Positions 42,600 through 51,601 are shown, numbered from the stretch's first letter. The stretch is 64,000 nt of DNA from Candidatus Hodarchaeaceae archaeon (GCA_030018135.1 JASEGJ010000003.1:27083-91082); one strand, 5' to 3'. Notes: a model not told the origin generated them from the sequence alone. A program made the numbers and translations.

Positions 42600-43967
42600 T
42601 TAAAGGTTTTGCCCGCGAGTTTGGGACTTCCTCGACCTCGCATATTTGACCAACGCTGCCAGCGTGCGCGCTGCGCGCACGGGGCTTGAATACACTGGCA
42701 CCCGCATTTTTTGGAGCTTCGCCCGCTCCTCGATCTCCGCCCGTCCGCCGCCCAGCATCACCGGTATAAGCGTCCTGCCGCCGCCGAAATGCTTCGCGAT
42801 GACATCCGCGATTCCGGGCATCGGGTCGCCGACTATCGCAATGACGGAGTGCACACCCGCGGCCGCCGACAATGCCGTGAGCACTTCATCGTACATCTGC
42901 GAGGTCGCGCTCCCGGTTAGGTCTAGTGGGTTGCGCAATATGCACTCGGGCGGTAGCTTGTCCTCGAGCGAGTGGCGAACGTTCGCCGGTAGCTCGACGA
43001 CGTTCAAACCCAGCTCCTCGCAGGCATCAGTAGCCAAGATGCCCGAGCCACCGGAGCTCGTCACGATGACGACGTCGTCTCCCTCGGGCAGGGGCAGGTG
43101 CGCGAATCCCTTGCAAACATCGTATAGCTCTTCAACGTCGAGAACGCGGATCACGCCAGCCTGCTTGAATGCAACGTCGAAAATCACGTCCGAACCAGCC
43201 AGCGAGCGGGTGTGGGACAGGACGGCTTCCGCACCCTTGGCAGTCCGCCCGCCCTTGAGCACCACGACTGGCTTCCTGCGCGCGGCGGCACGCGAGGTCT
43301 CCATGAACCTCCTGCCATCGCGCACCCCCTCCATGTACAACGCGACCACCTTCGTCCGGGGGTCTTCGGCTAGGTACTCGAGCAGCTCGGTTTCATCCAC
43401 ATCGCACTTGTTTCCTAGCGCCACGAGCTTGCATATCCCAATCCCTTCGTCGGCGGCCCAGCACCCGAGCGCCGCGCCGATCGTGCCGCTCTGTGAGACT
43501 ATGGAGATCGGCCCTTGAACCTTGACCAACGGCCAGCTCGCGCATAGTCCAACGAAGGTGCTGTTGACGCCTTGGCAGTTTGGCCCGATGATGCGGATGC
43601 CCGCTCGTTTTGCGATTTCGAGCGTTTGGCGCTCGAGTTCCTCGCCTGGTGCGCCAGACTCCCTGAAGCCGCCCGAGATGATAGCCGCGGCGGGCACGCC
43701 CTTGGCGGCGCAGTCGGTCATGACCGATGGCACGAAGCGCGCGGGCACGATGATGACCGCAAGCTCGATGTCATCTTGCACATCCTTCACGGAAGGGTAG
43801 CACTTGAGCCCCAGGATCTCGTCGGCTTTGGGGTTGATCGGGTAAAGCTTACCCTTAAAGCCGGCCTCGATGATATTGCGCAGGATTTCATACCCGAGCT
43901 TGCCCGGCTCCCGTGACGCCCCCACGACCGCGACGCTCGATGGCTCGAAAAAGCTGCTCAGCGCCAT
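42600..43967 (-). CDS. acdA: ADP-forming acyl-CoA synthetase alpha subunit
   Basis: A 455-residue succinyl-CoA synthetase-like alpha subunit. The start is the ATG at 43967, overlapping the previous stop (TGATG) and preceded by GGTGGT; 43982 is possible. SSFFEPSSVAVVGASREPGK and IGPNCQGVNSTF match the family. The phosphorylated His is in LSHTRSLAGS. It conserves energy by making ATP from acyl-CoA. No beta subunit (ATP-grasp) is seen in this window, so the partner must be elsewhere. It follows iorAB's upstream side, fitting peptide fermentation. Confidence 0.93.
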   Translation of the reverse strand: MALSSFFEPSSVAVVGASREPGKLGYEILRNIIEAGFKGKLYPINPKADEILGLKCYPSVKDVQDDIELAVIIVPARFVPSVMTDCAAKGVPAAAIISGGFRESGAPGEELERQTLEIAKRAGIRIIGPNCQGVNSTFVGLCASWPLVKVQGPISIVSQSGTIGAALGCWAADEGIGICKLVALGNKCDVDETELLEYLAEDPRTKVVALYMEGVRDGRRFMETSRAAARRKPVVVLKGGRTAKGAEAVLSHTRSLAGSDVIFDVAFKQAGVIRVLDVEELYDVCKGFAHLPLPEGDDVVIVTSSGGSGILATDACEELGLNVVELPANVRHSLEDKLPPECILRNPLDLTGSATSQMYDEVLTALSAAAGVHSVIAIVGDPMPGIADVIAKHFGGGRTLIPVMLGGGRAEIEERAKLQKMRVPVYSSPVRAARTLAALVKYARSRKSQTRGQNL

Positions 43968-45358
43968 CAGACCACCGGCCATCTAGGTCCGATGTTCAAC
44001 CCCAGTCGCTCGTCGACCTTGAGGCCGAGTTCCTGCGCGAGTGCTACGACCTCCGCTTCATCGATGGTCTTGACCTCGCGCTCCCGCATGACGATCTCGC
44101 CATCGACGATGACGGTGTCGACATCGCCGCCGTTTGCGGCGTAGACCAAGTTTGAGACCGGATTGCGCACTGGCACGAGGTGGGGTTTTCGCCGATCTAG
44201 GACGATCACATCCGCCAGCTTGCCCGGTTCGAGCGAGCCCAACCGGTCGCCCCAGAGCGTCGCACGGGCGCCATTTACGGTGGCCATCTCCAGGACCGCT
44301 TCGGCGGGCAGGACCTCCGGGTCCAGCAGCCAGCCCTTGTGGACGATCGCGGCGAGCTTCATCTCCCGCATCATGTCGTAGCAGTTGTTGCTCGGTCCGC
44401 CGTCGCAACCGAGCGCCACGTTGACGCGCGATTTGAGCATCTCCGGCACCGGCGCGATGCCGGATGCCAGCTTTAAGTTGCTCGCCGGGCAGTGGCAAAC
44501 GGTTCCGCCAGTCTCGCGCAGCCTCGCGAAGTCCTCCTCCGGGAGCCAGACCCCGTGCGCGTAGATCACGTGCTCGCCCACGAGCCCGCAGTACTCCATG
44601 AATTGCATGGGGGTCATGTTAAACTCCTTTCGCATGTATTCGATGTCCTGCCTAACTTCGGCCAAGTGGATCGTTATGCCCGTACCATGCTCTTTCGCCC
44701 GTTCGGCTATCTCGCGGTAAAAGTCGACGGTGCAGGCGCCGGGCGTCCTAGGGCCGAACCAAACGTGTATCCGGTCGTTGGCTTTGCCGTGCCATTTTTT
44801 GATCATCGCCAGGGTTTCCTCCATCGTCGACCTGCCCTCCTCGACCATGCTAGCGGGTATCGCATCCGGCCTGTCCGCGTAGCCCGCCACATCCATCAGT
44901 TTTTTCGAGAGGGCGGCGCGCATGCCCATCGATTCGACGACTTCGGCGATGCCGTCAAAACCGTAGCGGCTGTGCAAGCCGCTCTCCACGAATGTGGTCG
45001 TGCCGGATTTTATCATCTCCAAGCAGCAGAGTTGGGCGCTGAGCTTACCCTCCTCGGCGGTGTAGGAGCCCTGCATGGGCCAAACCCGCTCGCACAGCCA
45101 CGGGATGAGCGACATGTCGTCCGCGCAGCCGCGGAGGAGCGCCTGGGCGAGGTGAACGTGGCAGTCCACCAGGCCGGGCAGGACCAGCTTGTCTCTGCAG
45201 TCGAGCTCGATGTCGACGCGGTAACGCGGTCGAACATCGTCGGTCTTGCCCACATCGACGATTTCATTGCCCTCGATCACGACCGAGCCGTCCCGCAGGA
45301 TCTCGCGCCGCTCGTTCATCGTCACAACCGTCGCGCGCGTAAGGGCGATATCCGCCAT
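43967..45358 (-). CDS. Amidohydrolase, SAH/MTA deaminase family
   Basis: A 463-residue amidohydrolase. Zinc ligands fall in DCHVHLAQALLRG (67-79), ITIHLAEVRQDIEYM, IYAHGVWLPEEDF and LGCDGGPSNNCYDMM. The order and the TVCHCPASNLKLASGIAP stretch fit the TrzN/AtzA-like and S-adenosylhomocysteine/methylthioadenosine deaminases. In archaea such enzymes salvage SAH via S-inosylhomocysteine. ATG start; the next gene overlaps its stop. Confidence 0.88.
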   Translation of the reverse strand: MADIALTRATVVTMNERREILRDGSVVIEGNEIVDVGKTDDVRPRYRVDIELDCRDKLVLPGLVDCHVHLAQALLRGCADDMSLIPWLCERVWPMQGSYTAEEGKLSAQLCCLEMIKSGTTTFVESGLHSRYGFDGIAEVVESMGMRAALSKKLMDVAGYADRPDAIPASMVEEGRSTMEETLAMIKKWHGKANDRIHVWFGPRTPGACTVDFYREIAERAKEHGTGITIHLAEVRQDIEYMRKEFNMTPMQFMEYCGLVGEHVIYAHGVWLPEEDFARLRETGGTVCHCPASNLKLASGIAPVPEMLKSRVNVALGCDGGPSNNCYDMMREMKLAAIVHKGWLLDPEVLPAEAVLEMATVNGARATLWGDRLGSLEPGKLADVIVLDRRKPHLVPVRNPVSNLVYAANGGDVDTVIVDGEIVMREREVKTIDEAEVVALAQELGLKVDERLGLNIGPRWPVV

Positions 45359-45463
45359 GGTATGACCTTACCGATGTAGATTGGACGCCAATTTAATCTT
45401 TCTTTCGAGTCTGGCATGCGCAAAAAATGTCGACCAGCCGTTGGCTTCGGCCATGAGTAGAAT

Positions 45464-46141
45464 TTAAGCGCCCATCCTCCGGCGCCTTCGCTTGTACTCG
45501 GCCAAGCACTCCTTGAAATCCTCGCGGGTGAAGTCAGGCCAGAATTTATCCACGAAGATGATTTCTGCGTAGGCGGACTGGTAGGGCAAAAAGTTGGATA
45601 GCCTGCGGTCGCCGCCAGTCCTTATGATGAGATCCACGGGCCTCGAGACCCAGAGGCATCGCTCGAGCAGCCTTTTGGTTATCCTGCCGACTCTGCTCCT
45701 GCTCGCCTTCTGGACGCACCTCAACAACTCATCCTGCCCGCCGTACGCGACAAGTATGTTTAAGAAGTGGTTGGCGTGGCCCTTCGTGGCCTTCGCGACC
45801 TTGTTTGCCGCCCCCAGGACCGGATCCGGCAGCTTGTAAGTTCGCCCCAATACCCTGATGTTCACCTCATGCCTGTGCACGAACTCGTCCCGGGATAACT
45901 TTTCGAAGTATTCAGAAAATATGGCAAAAATTTTTTTCAGTTCCTGCTCGGGGCGCTTGATTAGGTTTTCTGCCGATAGGGCATAGACGCTGATCTCTTC
46001 TATTCCTTCGTCGACGCACCACCTCAGGCACTCCTCCATGACCTTAGCTCCGCGCTCATGCCCCTGCCAGGGCTCGAGCCCGTGCGCGCGAGCCCACCTC
46101 CGGTTGCCATCTGGGATCAAGCCCAGGTGAATCGGTTGCAC
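45464..46141 (-). CDS. uppS: cis-Prenyl diphosphate synthase (undecaprenyl-type)
   Basis: A 225-residue cis-prenyltransferase making the long polyprenyl diphosphate carrier used for glycan transfer. The catalytic aspartate is D11 in GLIPDGNRRWAR. GQDELLRCVQKA, LIIRTGGDRRLSNFLPYQSAYAEI and FVDKFWPDF are hallmarks. A GTG start is used. Upstream, ACGTTATTTAACGT (46170-46183) is a TATA-containing palindrome. Confidence 0.95.
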   Translation of the reverse strand: MQPIHLGLIPDGNRRWARAHGLEPWQGHERGAKVMEECLRWCVDEGIEEISVYALSAENLIKRPEQELKKIFAIFSEYFEKLSRDEFVHRHEVNIRVLGRTYKLPDPVLGAANKVAKATKGHANHFLNILVAYGGQDELLRCVQKASRSRVGRITKRLLERCLWVSRPVDLIIRTGGDRRLSNFLPYQSAYAEIIFVDKFWPDFTREDFKECLAEYKRRRRRMGA

Positions 46142-46262
46142 TTCATCCGCCGTTTTGAGATAGCATCGTACGTTATTTAACGTTGCCGAGGCCGCCGCGG
46201 CTTCATGTCAATTTCCTCCTGCAAGGGCTTTGCTCGAGGGAAGAATCCCTATGGCACAACGG

Positions 46263-46526
46263 TCAAAGCAAGCGCTTGTGCCTTAATTTTTTCCATGAAG
46301 TTTTCTTCGGTCTCCGCCCTTCCGTGATCGAATATGTAGGCGCATGTCCGATCAATAGCCGCTTACCCTGCATGTCTATCTCCACCTCGACCTCATCCCC
46401 TGGCCTGAACGGGAACGCAGAGTCCCTGGCCAGCTCGGTCGGGATGTAGATGAAGAACTTATCGTAGGTCCGTCGGCCGGTTTGGGTCGGGCGGTTGATG
46501 AGCCTCCCTTTTCCTTTTAGCACCAA
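46263..46526 (-). CDS. AbrB/SpoVT-like swapped-hairpin protein
   Basis: An 87-residue protein. YDKFFIYIPTELARDSAFPF and GDEVEVEIDMQGKRLLI resemble the AbrB/MazE swapped-hairpin beta barrel, with a basic C-terminal tail (KKTSWKKLRHKRL). The family is seen in antitoxins and archaeal transcription factors. No toxin gene is adjacent. The overlapping plus-strand frame is treated as a shadow. Confidence 0.6.
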   Translation of the reverse strand: MVLKGKGRLINRPTQTGRRTYDKFFIYIPTELARDSAFPFRPGDEVEVEIDMQGKRLLIGHAPTYSITEGRRPKKTSWKKLRHKRLL

Positions 46527-46652
46527 TTTGGTTCCCTATTGAGTATCACCAAAAACGCCACTTAACCGATTTTTCGCTCACCATTCTGCTGTTTCTATTT
46601 GGTAACGCAAAGAGTATATACAGCAATGGAAGAACGGGGGCGGGTGAGGAAA

Positions 46653-46901
46653 ATGCGCGAGCGGAGGCCGGCCGAACGGGTTAAGAATGAGGTGGACAAA
46701 AAGTTCCGGAAAATCGGAAAGCTGTCAAAGGCGAAAGGCAGCCTCAAGGAGGGCGGACGAGTGAGGGGCGATATCGAGGCCATGAAGCGACAGATCGAGG
46801 CGCTGTCGGAGCATGTCGACAACCTGACCCACAGGGTGATCAAGATAGAGGAGGGCCTGGAGAAATTGGAGGACGAGTTGAGGCGGCTTTCCAAATCGTA
46901 A
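46653..46901 (+). CDS. Small coiled-coil protein
   Basis: About 82 residues from the ATG at 46653, chosen because GGTGAGG precedes it and a TATA-like GAGTATATAC lies at 46611-46620. An in-frame ATG at 46626 would add 9 residues. The first half is basic; the second (IEAMKRQIEALSEHVDNL and KIEEGLEKLEDELRRL) is a clear heptad coiled coil. No known family is recognised. Confidence 0.6.
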   Translation: MRERRPAERVKNEVDKKFRKIGKLSKAKGSLKEGGRVRGDIEAMKRQIEALSEHVDNLTHRVIKIEEGLEKLEDELRRLSKS

Positions 46902-47054
46902 CGCACGAGCCAGTGTCATCCCTCGGCCACCCACTTAGGCTTGAGCTTACTCATGAACCCGCGCTTTTTCGCCGATGGATTTCAGCGCCGCCGAAGGCAA
47001 AATCGAGGGGCGTATATCAAGCGGGAAGCGGCATGAATGAAGGTGGGCGTAGCC

Positions 47055-47675
47055 ATGGAAATAGTGCTCGTCGGGCGGTCGAACGTGGGCAAGTCCAGCG
47101 TGATAAGGCAGCTCACCGGCAAGCGCATTCCGGTCGGCAGGCGCCCGGGCGTCACGCGCAAGTTGCTCCGCTACAGGCACGGCGAACTCGACATCGTCGA
47201 CATGCCGGGCTTCGGGTACATGGCGGGCGTGAGCAGGGCGAGGCAAGAGGAGATCAAGACAGAGATCGTGCGCTACCTCGAGGCACGCAGGCAGGGCATC
47301 CTGTTTGCGATCCAGGTGCTGGACGCCCGCGCGTTCGGCGAGATAGTCGAGCGCTGGGAGCGCCGAGGGCAGGTGCCGATCGACGTCGAGATGTTTCATT
47401 TTTTGCAGGAGCTTGAACTGCGCCCGATAGTGGTAGCGAACAAGATCGACCTCATCTATCCTGACGAACGCGACGAGGTGCTCGACGATATCTGCGAGAA
47501 GCTCGGCATGCCATTCCCGTGGAGCCAATGGAAAGATATCATAGTCCCATTTTCTGCGAAAACGGGAGAAGGCTTAGAGGGTTTAGTAAAGCTGATTTGC
47601 GAGAGATTGATCGCTTGCGGCAAGCCCCACTTTATCAAGTTCTTTAAAATTAGGCGCAAGCTGCATCAGCGATAG
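47055..47675 (+). CDS. engB: EngB-like GTP-binding protein
   Basis: A 206-residue GTPase. The ATG at 47055 has AGGTGGG 7 nt upstream; the earlier start at 47037 is less likely. G1 is GRSNVGKSS (7-15), G3 DMPGFGYM, and G4 VVANKIDL. The TRKLLRY region and the C-terminal FSAKTGEGLEGL are typical of the TrmE-Era-EngA-EngB superfamily, with closest pattern to EngB/YsxC. It is probably involved in ribosome assembly. An inverted repeat follows its stop by 2 bp. Confidence 0.88.
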   Translation: MEIVLVGRSNVGKSSVIRQLTGKRIPVGRRPGVTRKLLRYRHGELDIVDMPGFGYMAGVSRARQEEIKTEIVRYLEARRQGILFAIQVLDARAFGEIVERWERRGQVPIDVEMFHFLQELELRPIVVANKIDLIYPDERDEVLDDICEKLGMPFPWSQWKDIIVPFSAKTGEGLEGLVKLICERLIACGKPHFIKFFKIRRKLHQR

Positions 47676-47952
47676 ATTTTTCCGCTGAAGCGGAAAACCG
47701 ATGTTTTCTTTAAAGCGCCGAATATCGCATTGGCGCGTGATTAGAAGCTTCCACCGCGCGGTAACGCGTTTTGAGGTTATGTACCTCTTTCTCACCCCTA
47801 AATATCGCGCCATCTTCATCGGCCTCTCCCCAATTGCGGTTCTGATCTGAGGTATTCGCCATCTTCTTGATCCTTTGATGTTCGATACGCTTATCGAATA
47901 GTTCATCGATGGCTCTTATCAGTTTGTAACTTTCCTTTCGCTTCAAGAACAT
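47660..47952 (-). pseudogene. Probable LAGLIDADG-type endonuclease remnant
   Basis: The first frame (from ATG 47952) reads MFLKRKESYKLIRAIDELF. A second frame continues on the same strand with SKRVTARWKLLITRQCDI and RRFKENIGFPLQRKNLSL. The pattern W-x-L-x-I ... F-x-x-x-IGF-x-x-x-RK-x-x-L is that of the end of LAGLIDADG homing endonucleases and of archaeal intein endonucleases. No LAGLIDADG motif is present and the piece is frameshifted, so it would be dead. The tail overlaps the end of engB. If this reading is wrong, 47710-47952 could still be a small unknown gene of 80 codons. Confidence 0.4.
47678..47697. repeat. Hairpin after engB
   Basis: TTTTCCGCT (47678-47686) and AGCGGAAAA (47689-47697) are perfect 9-bp arms around GA. 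It directly follows the engB stop and could serve as a transcription end signal. It also lies inside a possible coding remnant on the other strand, where it encodes FPLQRKNL, so the symmetry may be accidental. Confidence 0.5.
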
Positions 47953-47967
47953 CCTCTCGCCCTGCGC

Positions 47968-48249
47968 TCAAGGCTCCCCTCGCCCAGACTTGGCCACGAA
48001 AAGCCCGCAGTGGCACCTTCCCATGCTCCTGATCTCCTCCTTGTGGTAAACGCATGGGCAGATGATCCTAGCGTCCTGCTTCTTATCGCCGGTGACAACC
48101 CTGCAGGGGCAGTACCTGTAGCCGAACTTCTCCTCGTTCTTTAGCAGCCCCTGTATGACGAAGTCCACGATCTTTTCGTCCGGGTTTATCTCGAACCCCT
48201 GCGACTCGGCGTACTTTCTCAACGCGCTCAAGAGCTGCTCCGCGTTCAT
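47968..48249 (-). CDS. ftrB: Ferredoxin:thioredoxin reductase catalytic subunit
   Basis: A 93-residue protein with all six FTR cysteines as CPC (47-49), CPC (64-66) and CHC (79-81). These bind the [4Fe-4S] cluster and form the redox disulfide. The ATG at 48249 is preceded by GGTGGCGGG; a longer frame to 48309 lacks this. It takes electrons from ferredoxin to a thioredoxin-like partner; the CPPC thioredoxin at 13525-13920 is a candidate. It lies divergent to the second AOR gene. Confidence 0.93.
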   Translation of the reverse strand: MNAEQLLSALRKYAESQGFEINPDEKIVDFVIQGLLKNEEKFGYRYCPCRVVTGDKKQDARIICPCVYHKEEIRSMGRCHCGLFVAKSGRGEP

Positions 48250-48345
48250 CCCGCCACCAACTTGATTCGGCGAGCGAACATAAAACCTTTCAAGCCGCGC
48301 CCCGAGCATTTTTTAGGCGGGCGACTCTAGAGAGCTGGGGTTTGG

Positions 48346-50172
48346 GTGTTTGGCTACAAGGGCAAGCTGTTGCGCGTCGATCTAACGGAGGGCTCGCTCG
48401 AGGAGCGCCCCACGTCCGAGCAGCTCGCCCGCGCCTTCCTGGGCGGCCGCGGCTTGGGGGCGGCGCTGCTGTACAAGGAGCTGGAGCGAGGCGTCGACCC
48501 CCTCTCCCCGAAAAATGTCTTGATATTCATGACCGGCCCGGCAGTCGGCACGCCGCTGCCAGCCTGCCCCCGCTGGGAGGTCGTCACCAAATCTCCGCTC
48601 ACGAGCATGTATTGCTGCGGCTCGGTCGGCGGGTTCTTCGGCGCGGAGCTGAAGTTCGCTGGCTACGACGGGATAATCGTGCGGGGCAAGGCGGCCAACC
48701 CCACCTACTTGGCGATAATCGACGGCAGGGCCGAGCTGCGCGATGCGGGCAAACTCTGGGGGATGAACACCGACGAGGTCGAGGCGGCGCTCCGCAAGGA
48801 ACTCAAGGACAGCCGCGCGCGCGTCGCAAGCATCGGCCCGGCGGGCGAGAACTTGGTCAAGATCGCGAGCATTCAGGCGGACCTCCGGTCGGCGGGACGC
48901 GGAGGCCCTGGCGCGGTGATGGGGTCGAAGCTGCTCAAGGCGATCGCCGTCAGGGGGCATGAAAGGATAGAGGTGGCCGACGAGGACGGACTGATGGCGC
49001 TCACCCGCGAGCTTGTTTCGAGCATGAAGGAGAGCCGGGCGGTTCAGAACTTCTCCAGGTGGGGAACGCCGCAGTTCGTCGACCCGGTCAACGAGGGAGG
49101 CCTCTGGCCGACCAGGAACTTTCGGGAGGGCTCCTTCGAGGGGGCGAGGCGCTTGAACGCCGAGAGCATGCGCGAGCGCCTGGTGAAGCGCGACACCGCC
49201 TGCTATGCGTGCCCCATAGCGTGCGGCAAGCTGAGCGTGGTCGGCGATGGCCCATACGCGGGCGTCGTGGTCGAGGGCCCGGATTACGAGACGCTCTGGG
49301 CCTTCGGCGCGCAGTGCGGCGTGGATCGCCTCGATGCGATCGCCGCGGCGAACCTGTGGTGCGACCGCTATGGCATCGATACGATTTCCGCGGGCAACGC
49401 GATCGGCTTCGCCATGGAGTGCTTCGAGCACGGCCTGCTGACCTCGAGCGACACGGGCGGGCTGGATCTGAAGTTCGGCAATCACGAGGTCTTCGTCGAA
49501 CTCCTGCGCAGGATCGCGTTTCGGGAGGGCATTGGCGACCTGCTCGCGGAGGGTGTCCGCGCGGCGGCTGAACGGATGGGGAGGGGCGCGGAGAAATTCG
49601 CTATGCACGTAAAGGGCCTGGAGCTGCCGGCGTACGACCCGAGGGGCGCGTGGGGCATGGCCTTGGCGTATGCCACGGCATGTCGCGGCGGCTGTCATCT
49701 CAAGGCCTGGACCCTCGCGGCGGAGGTGTTCGAGGCGAGGTACGACCGCTTCTCGAGCGAGGGAAAGGCGAAGCTGGTGTTCGACCTCCAGAACATACGC
49801 GCCGCGGTGGATTCGATAGGCGTGTGCGTCATAGGCAGCCGCGCGATGGGCGTGCGGGAGATGGCGAGGGTGATGACGGTCACGACCGGCTGGAGCTTTA
49901 AAGCCGACGACATAACCAAGGCGGGCGAGCGGATCTACAACCTCGAGCGCCTGCTAGCCGTGCGGGACGGCATCTCGCGCGAGGACGACACCCTGCCGCC
50001 GAGGCTGTTGAACGAGACCCTGCCCCATGGCCCGTGCAAGGGCATCGCGCTCCGAGGGGAGGACCTCGATCGCATGCTCGATGAGTACTACGCGCTGCGC
50101 GGGTGGGATCGCCGCGGCAGGCCAAAAAAAGATAAGATAGAAGAACTCGGGATAACCAAGTTGCTGGGGTAG
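48346..50172 (+). CDS. Second aldehyde:ferredoxin oxidoreductase
   Basis: A 608-residue AOR-family enzyme with a GTG start. Key blocks are KLLRVDLTEG, FMTGPAVGTPLPACPRW, GGFFGAELKFAGYDGIIV and the cluster motif CYACPIACG with C286, C289 and C293. It differs from the AOR at 34719 in its substrate-loop sequences, and it has no ferredoxin or MoaD gene beside it. It is GC-rich like the next gene. It probably oxidises another aldehyde with ferredoxin as acceptor. Confidence 0.93.
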   Translation: MFGYKGKLLRVDLTEGSLEERPTSEQLARAFLGGRGLGAALLYKELERGVDPLSPKNVLIFMTGPAVGTPLPACPRWEVVTKSPLTSMYCCGSVGGFFGAELKFAGYDGIIVRGKAANPTYLAIIDGRAELRDAGKLWGMNTDEVEAALRKELKDSRARVASIGPAGENLVKIASIQADLRSAGRGGPGAVMGSKLLKAIAVRGHERIEVADEDGLMALTRELVSSMKESRAVQNFSRWGTPQFVDPVNEGGLWPTRNFREGSFEGARRLNAESMRERLVKRDTACYACPIACGKLSVVGDGPYAGVVVEGPDYETLWAFGAQCGVDRLDAIAAANLWCDRYGIDTISAGNAIGFAMECFEHGLLTSSDTGGLDLKFGNHEVFVELLRRIAFREGIGDLLAEGVRAAAERMGRGAEKFAMHVKGLELPAYDPRGAWGMALAYATACRGGCHLKAWTLAAEVFEARYDRFSSEGKAKLVFDLQNIRAAVDSIGVCVIGSRAMGVREMARVMTVTTGWSFKADDITKAGERIYNLERLLAVRDGISREDDTLPPRLLNETLPHGPCKGIALRGEDLDRMLDEYYALRGWDRRGRPKKDKIEELGITKLLG

Positions 50173-50176
50173 TGAC

Positions 50177-51535
50177 ATGCGCGACAAGAGGCTCTTCGGC
50201 ACGAGGGGCATCAGGGGGCCGATAGCCACGAAGGTCACGCCCGAGCTGATGCTGAAGCTTGGGCTGGCCCTGGCGACCCATGTCGGGGAGGGGGAAATAG
50301 TGGTGGGGCGCGACACCCGCACATCGGGCGAGATGTTGCAGCACGCGTTCATGGCAGGGGTGCTGGCGGGCGGCTGCGATGTCGTGGACATAGGTCTGGC
50401 TCCCTCGCCGTGCGTCGCGTTCACGACCAAGGAGCTAGGCGCCAAGGCTGGGGCGATCATAACCGCCTCGCACAATCCCCCGCCGGACAACGGCGTCGCT
50501 TTCTACGGCGCGGACGGCATGGAGTACCTGCCGAGCCAGGAGCTCGACATCGAGGACCTGGTGTTGAACGAGAAGCTCAAGCTCGCCGGCTGGGACTCTC
50601 TGGGGAGGGTGCGGAGCTACCCTCGCGCGACCTCGCGCTATATCGAAGCCATCAAGAGGGCGGTCAAGGTCAAGCGCGGCTTCAAGGTCGTCGTCGACTG
50701 CGCCAACGGCTCCGGCTCGGTGGTCACGCCCTACCTGCTCCGCGAGCTGGGCTGCAAGGTCATGACGCTCAACTCCCATCCAGATGGCCATTTCCCCGGG
50801 CGGGCGGTGGAGCCGCAGCCCTGGAACCTCGGCGACCTGATGAACACGGTGCGCGAGGTCGGAGCCGATGCCGGCTTTGCGCACGACGGCGACGCGGACC
50901 GCTTCGCGGCCGTCGATGAAAACGGCAAGTTCATAAAGCACGATGCCCTCATCGCGTTGTTCGCGAGGCTGGCGGTCGGGGCCGAGAAGGGGGGAAAGGT
51001 GGTCACGAGCATCAACACCTCCGTCGCGATAGAGGAGGTCGTCGCGGAGGCGGGCGGCCGCACGATCCGAACCGCGCTCGGCGACATACACGCGGCGATG
51101 CTCGAGCACGGCGCGATATTTGCGGGGGAGCCGGGCAAGATCATCTTCCCGGAGTTCGGCAGGTGGATAGACGGCGTGTACGGCGTCGCGAAGATGTTGG
51201 AGCTGATGTCGCTGGAGGGGAAGCCGCTCTCGAGGATCGTCGCGAGCGTGCCGGACTACCCCATGTACCACGAGGACTTTTCATGCCCCGACGAGCGCAA
51301 GGCCGGCTTCATGGAGAACATCCGCAAGTACATGCTCGAGGAGGTGGACGGGATACGCGATATCCTGGACATCGATGGCCTGCGCGTCAACCGCAAGGAT
51401 GGAAGCTGGTTGCTCATCCGGGTGTCGGGGACCGAGCCAAAGGCCAGGATGGTACTCGAGGGCAGGACGCGGGCCGGGGCCGAGAGGCTCAGGGATATCG
51501 GCCTCAGGGGCATCAAAAAGTTCTTGAAGCAATGA
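50177..51535 (+). CDS. glmM: Phosphohexomutase (phosphoglucosamine/phosphomannomutase)
   Basis: A 452-residue alpha-D-phosphohexomutase starting 4 bp after the AOR stop. The phosphoserine loop is TASHNPPPDNG, the Mg2+ loop is AHDGDADRF, the sugar-binding loop is FAGEPGKIIFPEF-like and the phosphate-binding loop is RVSGTEPKARM. Archaeal homologs act on phosphoglucosamine, phosphomannose or phosphoglucose; the sugar cannot be fixed from sequence. The strong GC bias matches the AOR upstream. Confidence 0.9.
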   Translation: MRDKRLFGTRGIRGPIATKVTPELMLKLGLALATHVGEGEIVVGRDTRTSGEMLQHAFMAGVLAGGCDVVDIGLAPSPCVAFTTKELGAKAGAIITASHNPPPDNGVAFYGADGMEYLPSQELDIEDLVLNEKLKLAGWDSLGRVRSYPRATSRYIEAIKRAVKVKRGFKVVVDCANGSGSVVTPYLLRELGCKVMTLNSHPDGHFPGRAVEPQPWNLGDLMNTVREVGADAGFAHDGDADRFAAVDENGKFIKHDALIALFARLAVGAEKGGKVVTSINTSVAIEEVVAEAGGRTIRTALGDIHAAMLEHGAIFAGEPGKIIFPEFGRWIDGVYGVAKMLELMSLEGKPLSRIVASVPDYPMYHEDFSCPDERKAGFMENIRKYMLEEVDGIRDILDIDGLRVNRKDGSWLLIRVSGTEPKARMVLEGRTRAGAERLRDIGLRGIKKFLKQ

Positions 51536-51581
51536 TTTTCCGGCTGATTTTTGATGAGGTGCACGTATTTCAACTGGCGCT

Positions 51582-51601
51582 GATGTCACAGCTGTGACAT
51601 C
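51582..51601. repeat. Perfect palindrome after glmM
   Basis: GATGTCACAGCTGTGACATC is an uninterrupted 20-bp palindrome 46 bp beyond the glmM stop. It is in a gene-free region (51536-51948). It might be a protein-binding operator or a terminator; no gene starts nearby, so an operator would have to act on something further away. The rest of that stretch holds repeats described separately and no supported gene. Confidence 0.6.

Noticed and set aside
44492-45379. A 295-codon plus-strand frame opposite the deaminase gene
   Set aside because: It is antisense to a complete amidohydrolase with zinc ligands and is rich in His/Arg/Ala without motifs.
47583-47906. A 107-codon minus-strand frame as an independent gene
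   Set aside because: About 90 bp are antisense to engB and its start lacks a ribosome site; it is better read as part of a decayed endonuclease-like segment.
48382-49698. A 438-codon open frame on the minus strand opposite the second AOR gene
   Set aside because: The AOR frame on the plus strand has all family motifs; the antisense frame is Arg/Ala/Leu-rich, a by-product of high GC third positions.
50435-51271. A long antisense frame within the phosphohexomutase gene
   Set aside because: The GC-biased gene causes open antisense frames; no domain is visible.
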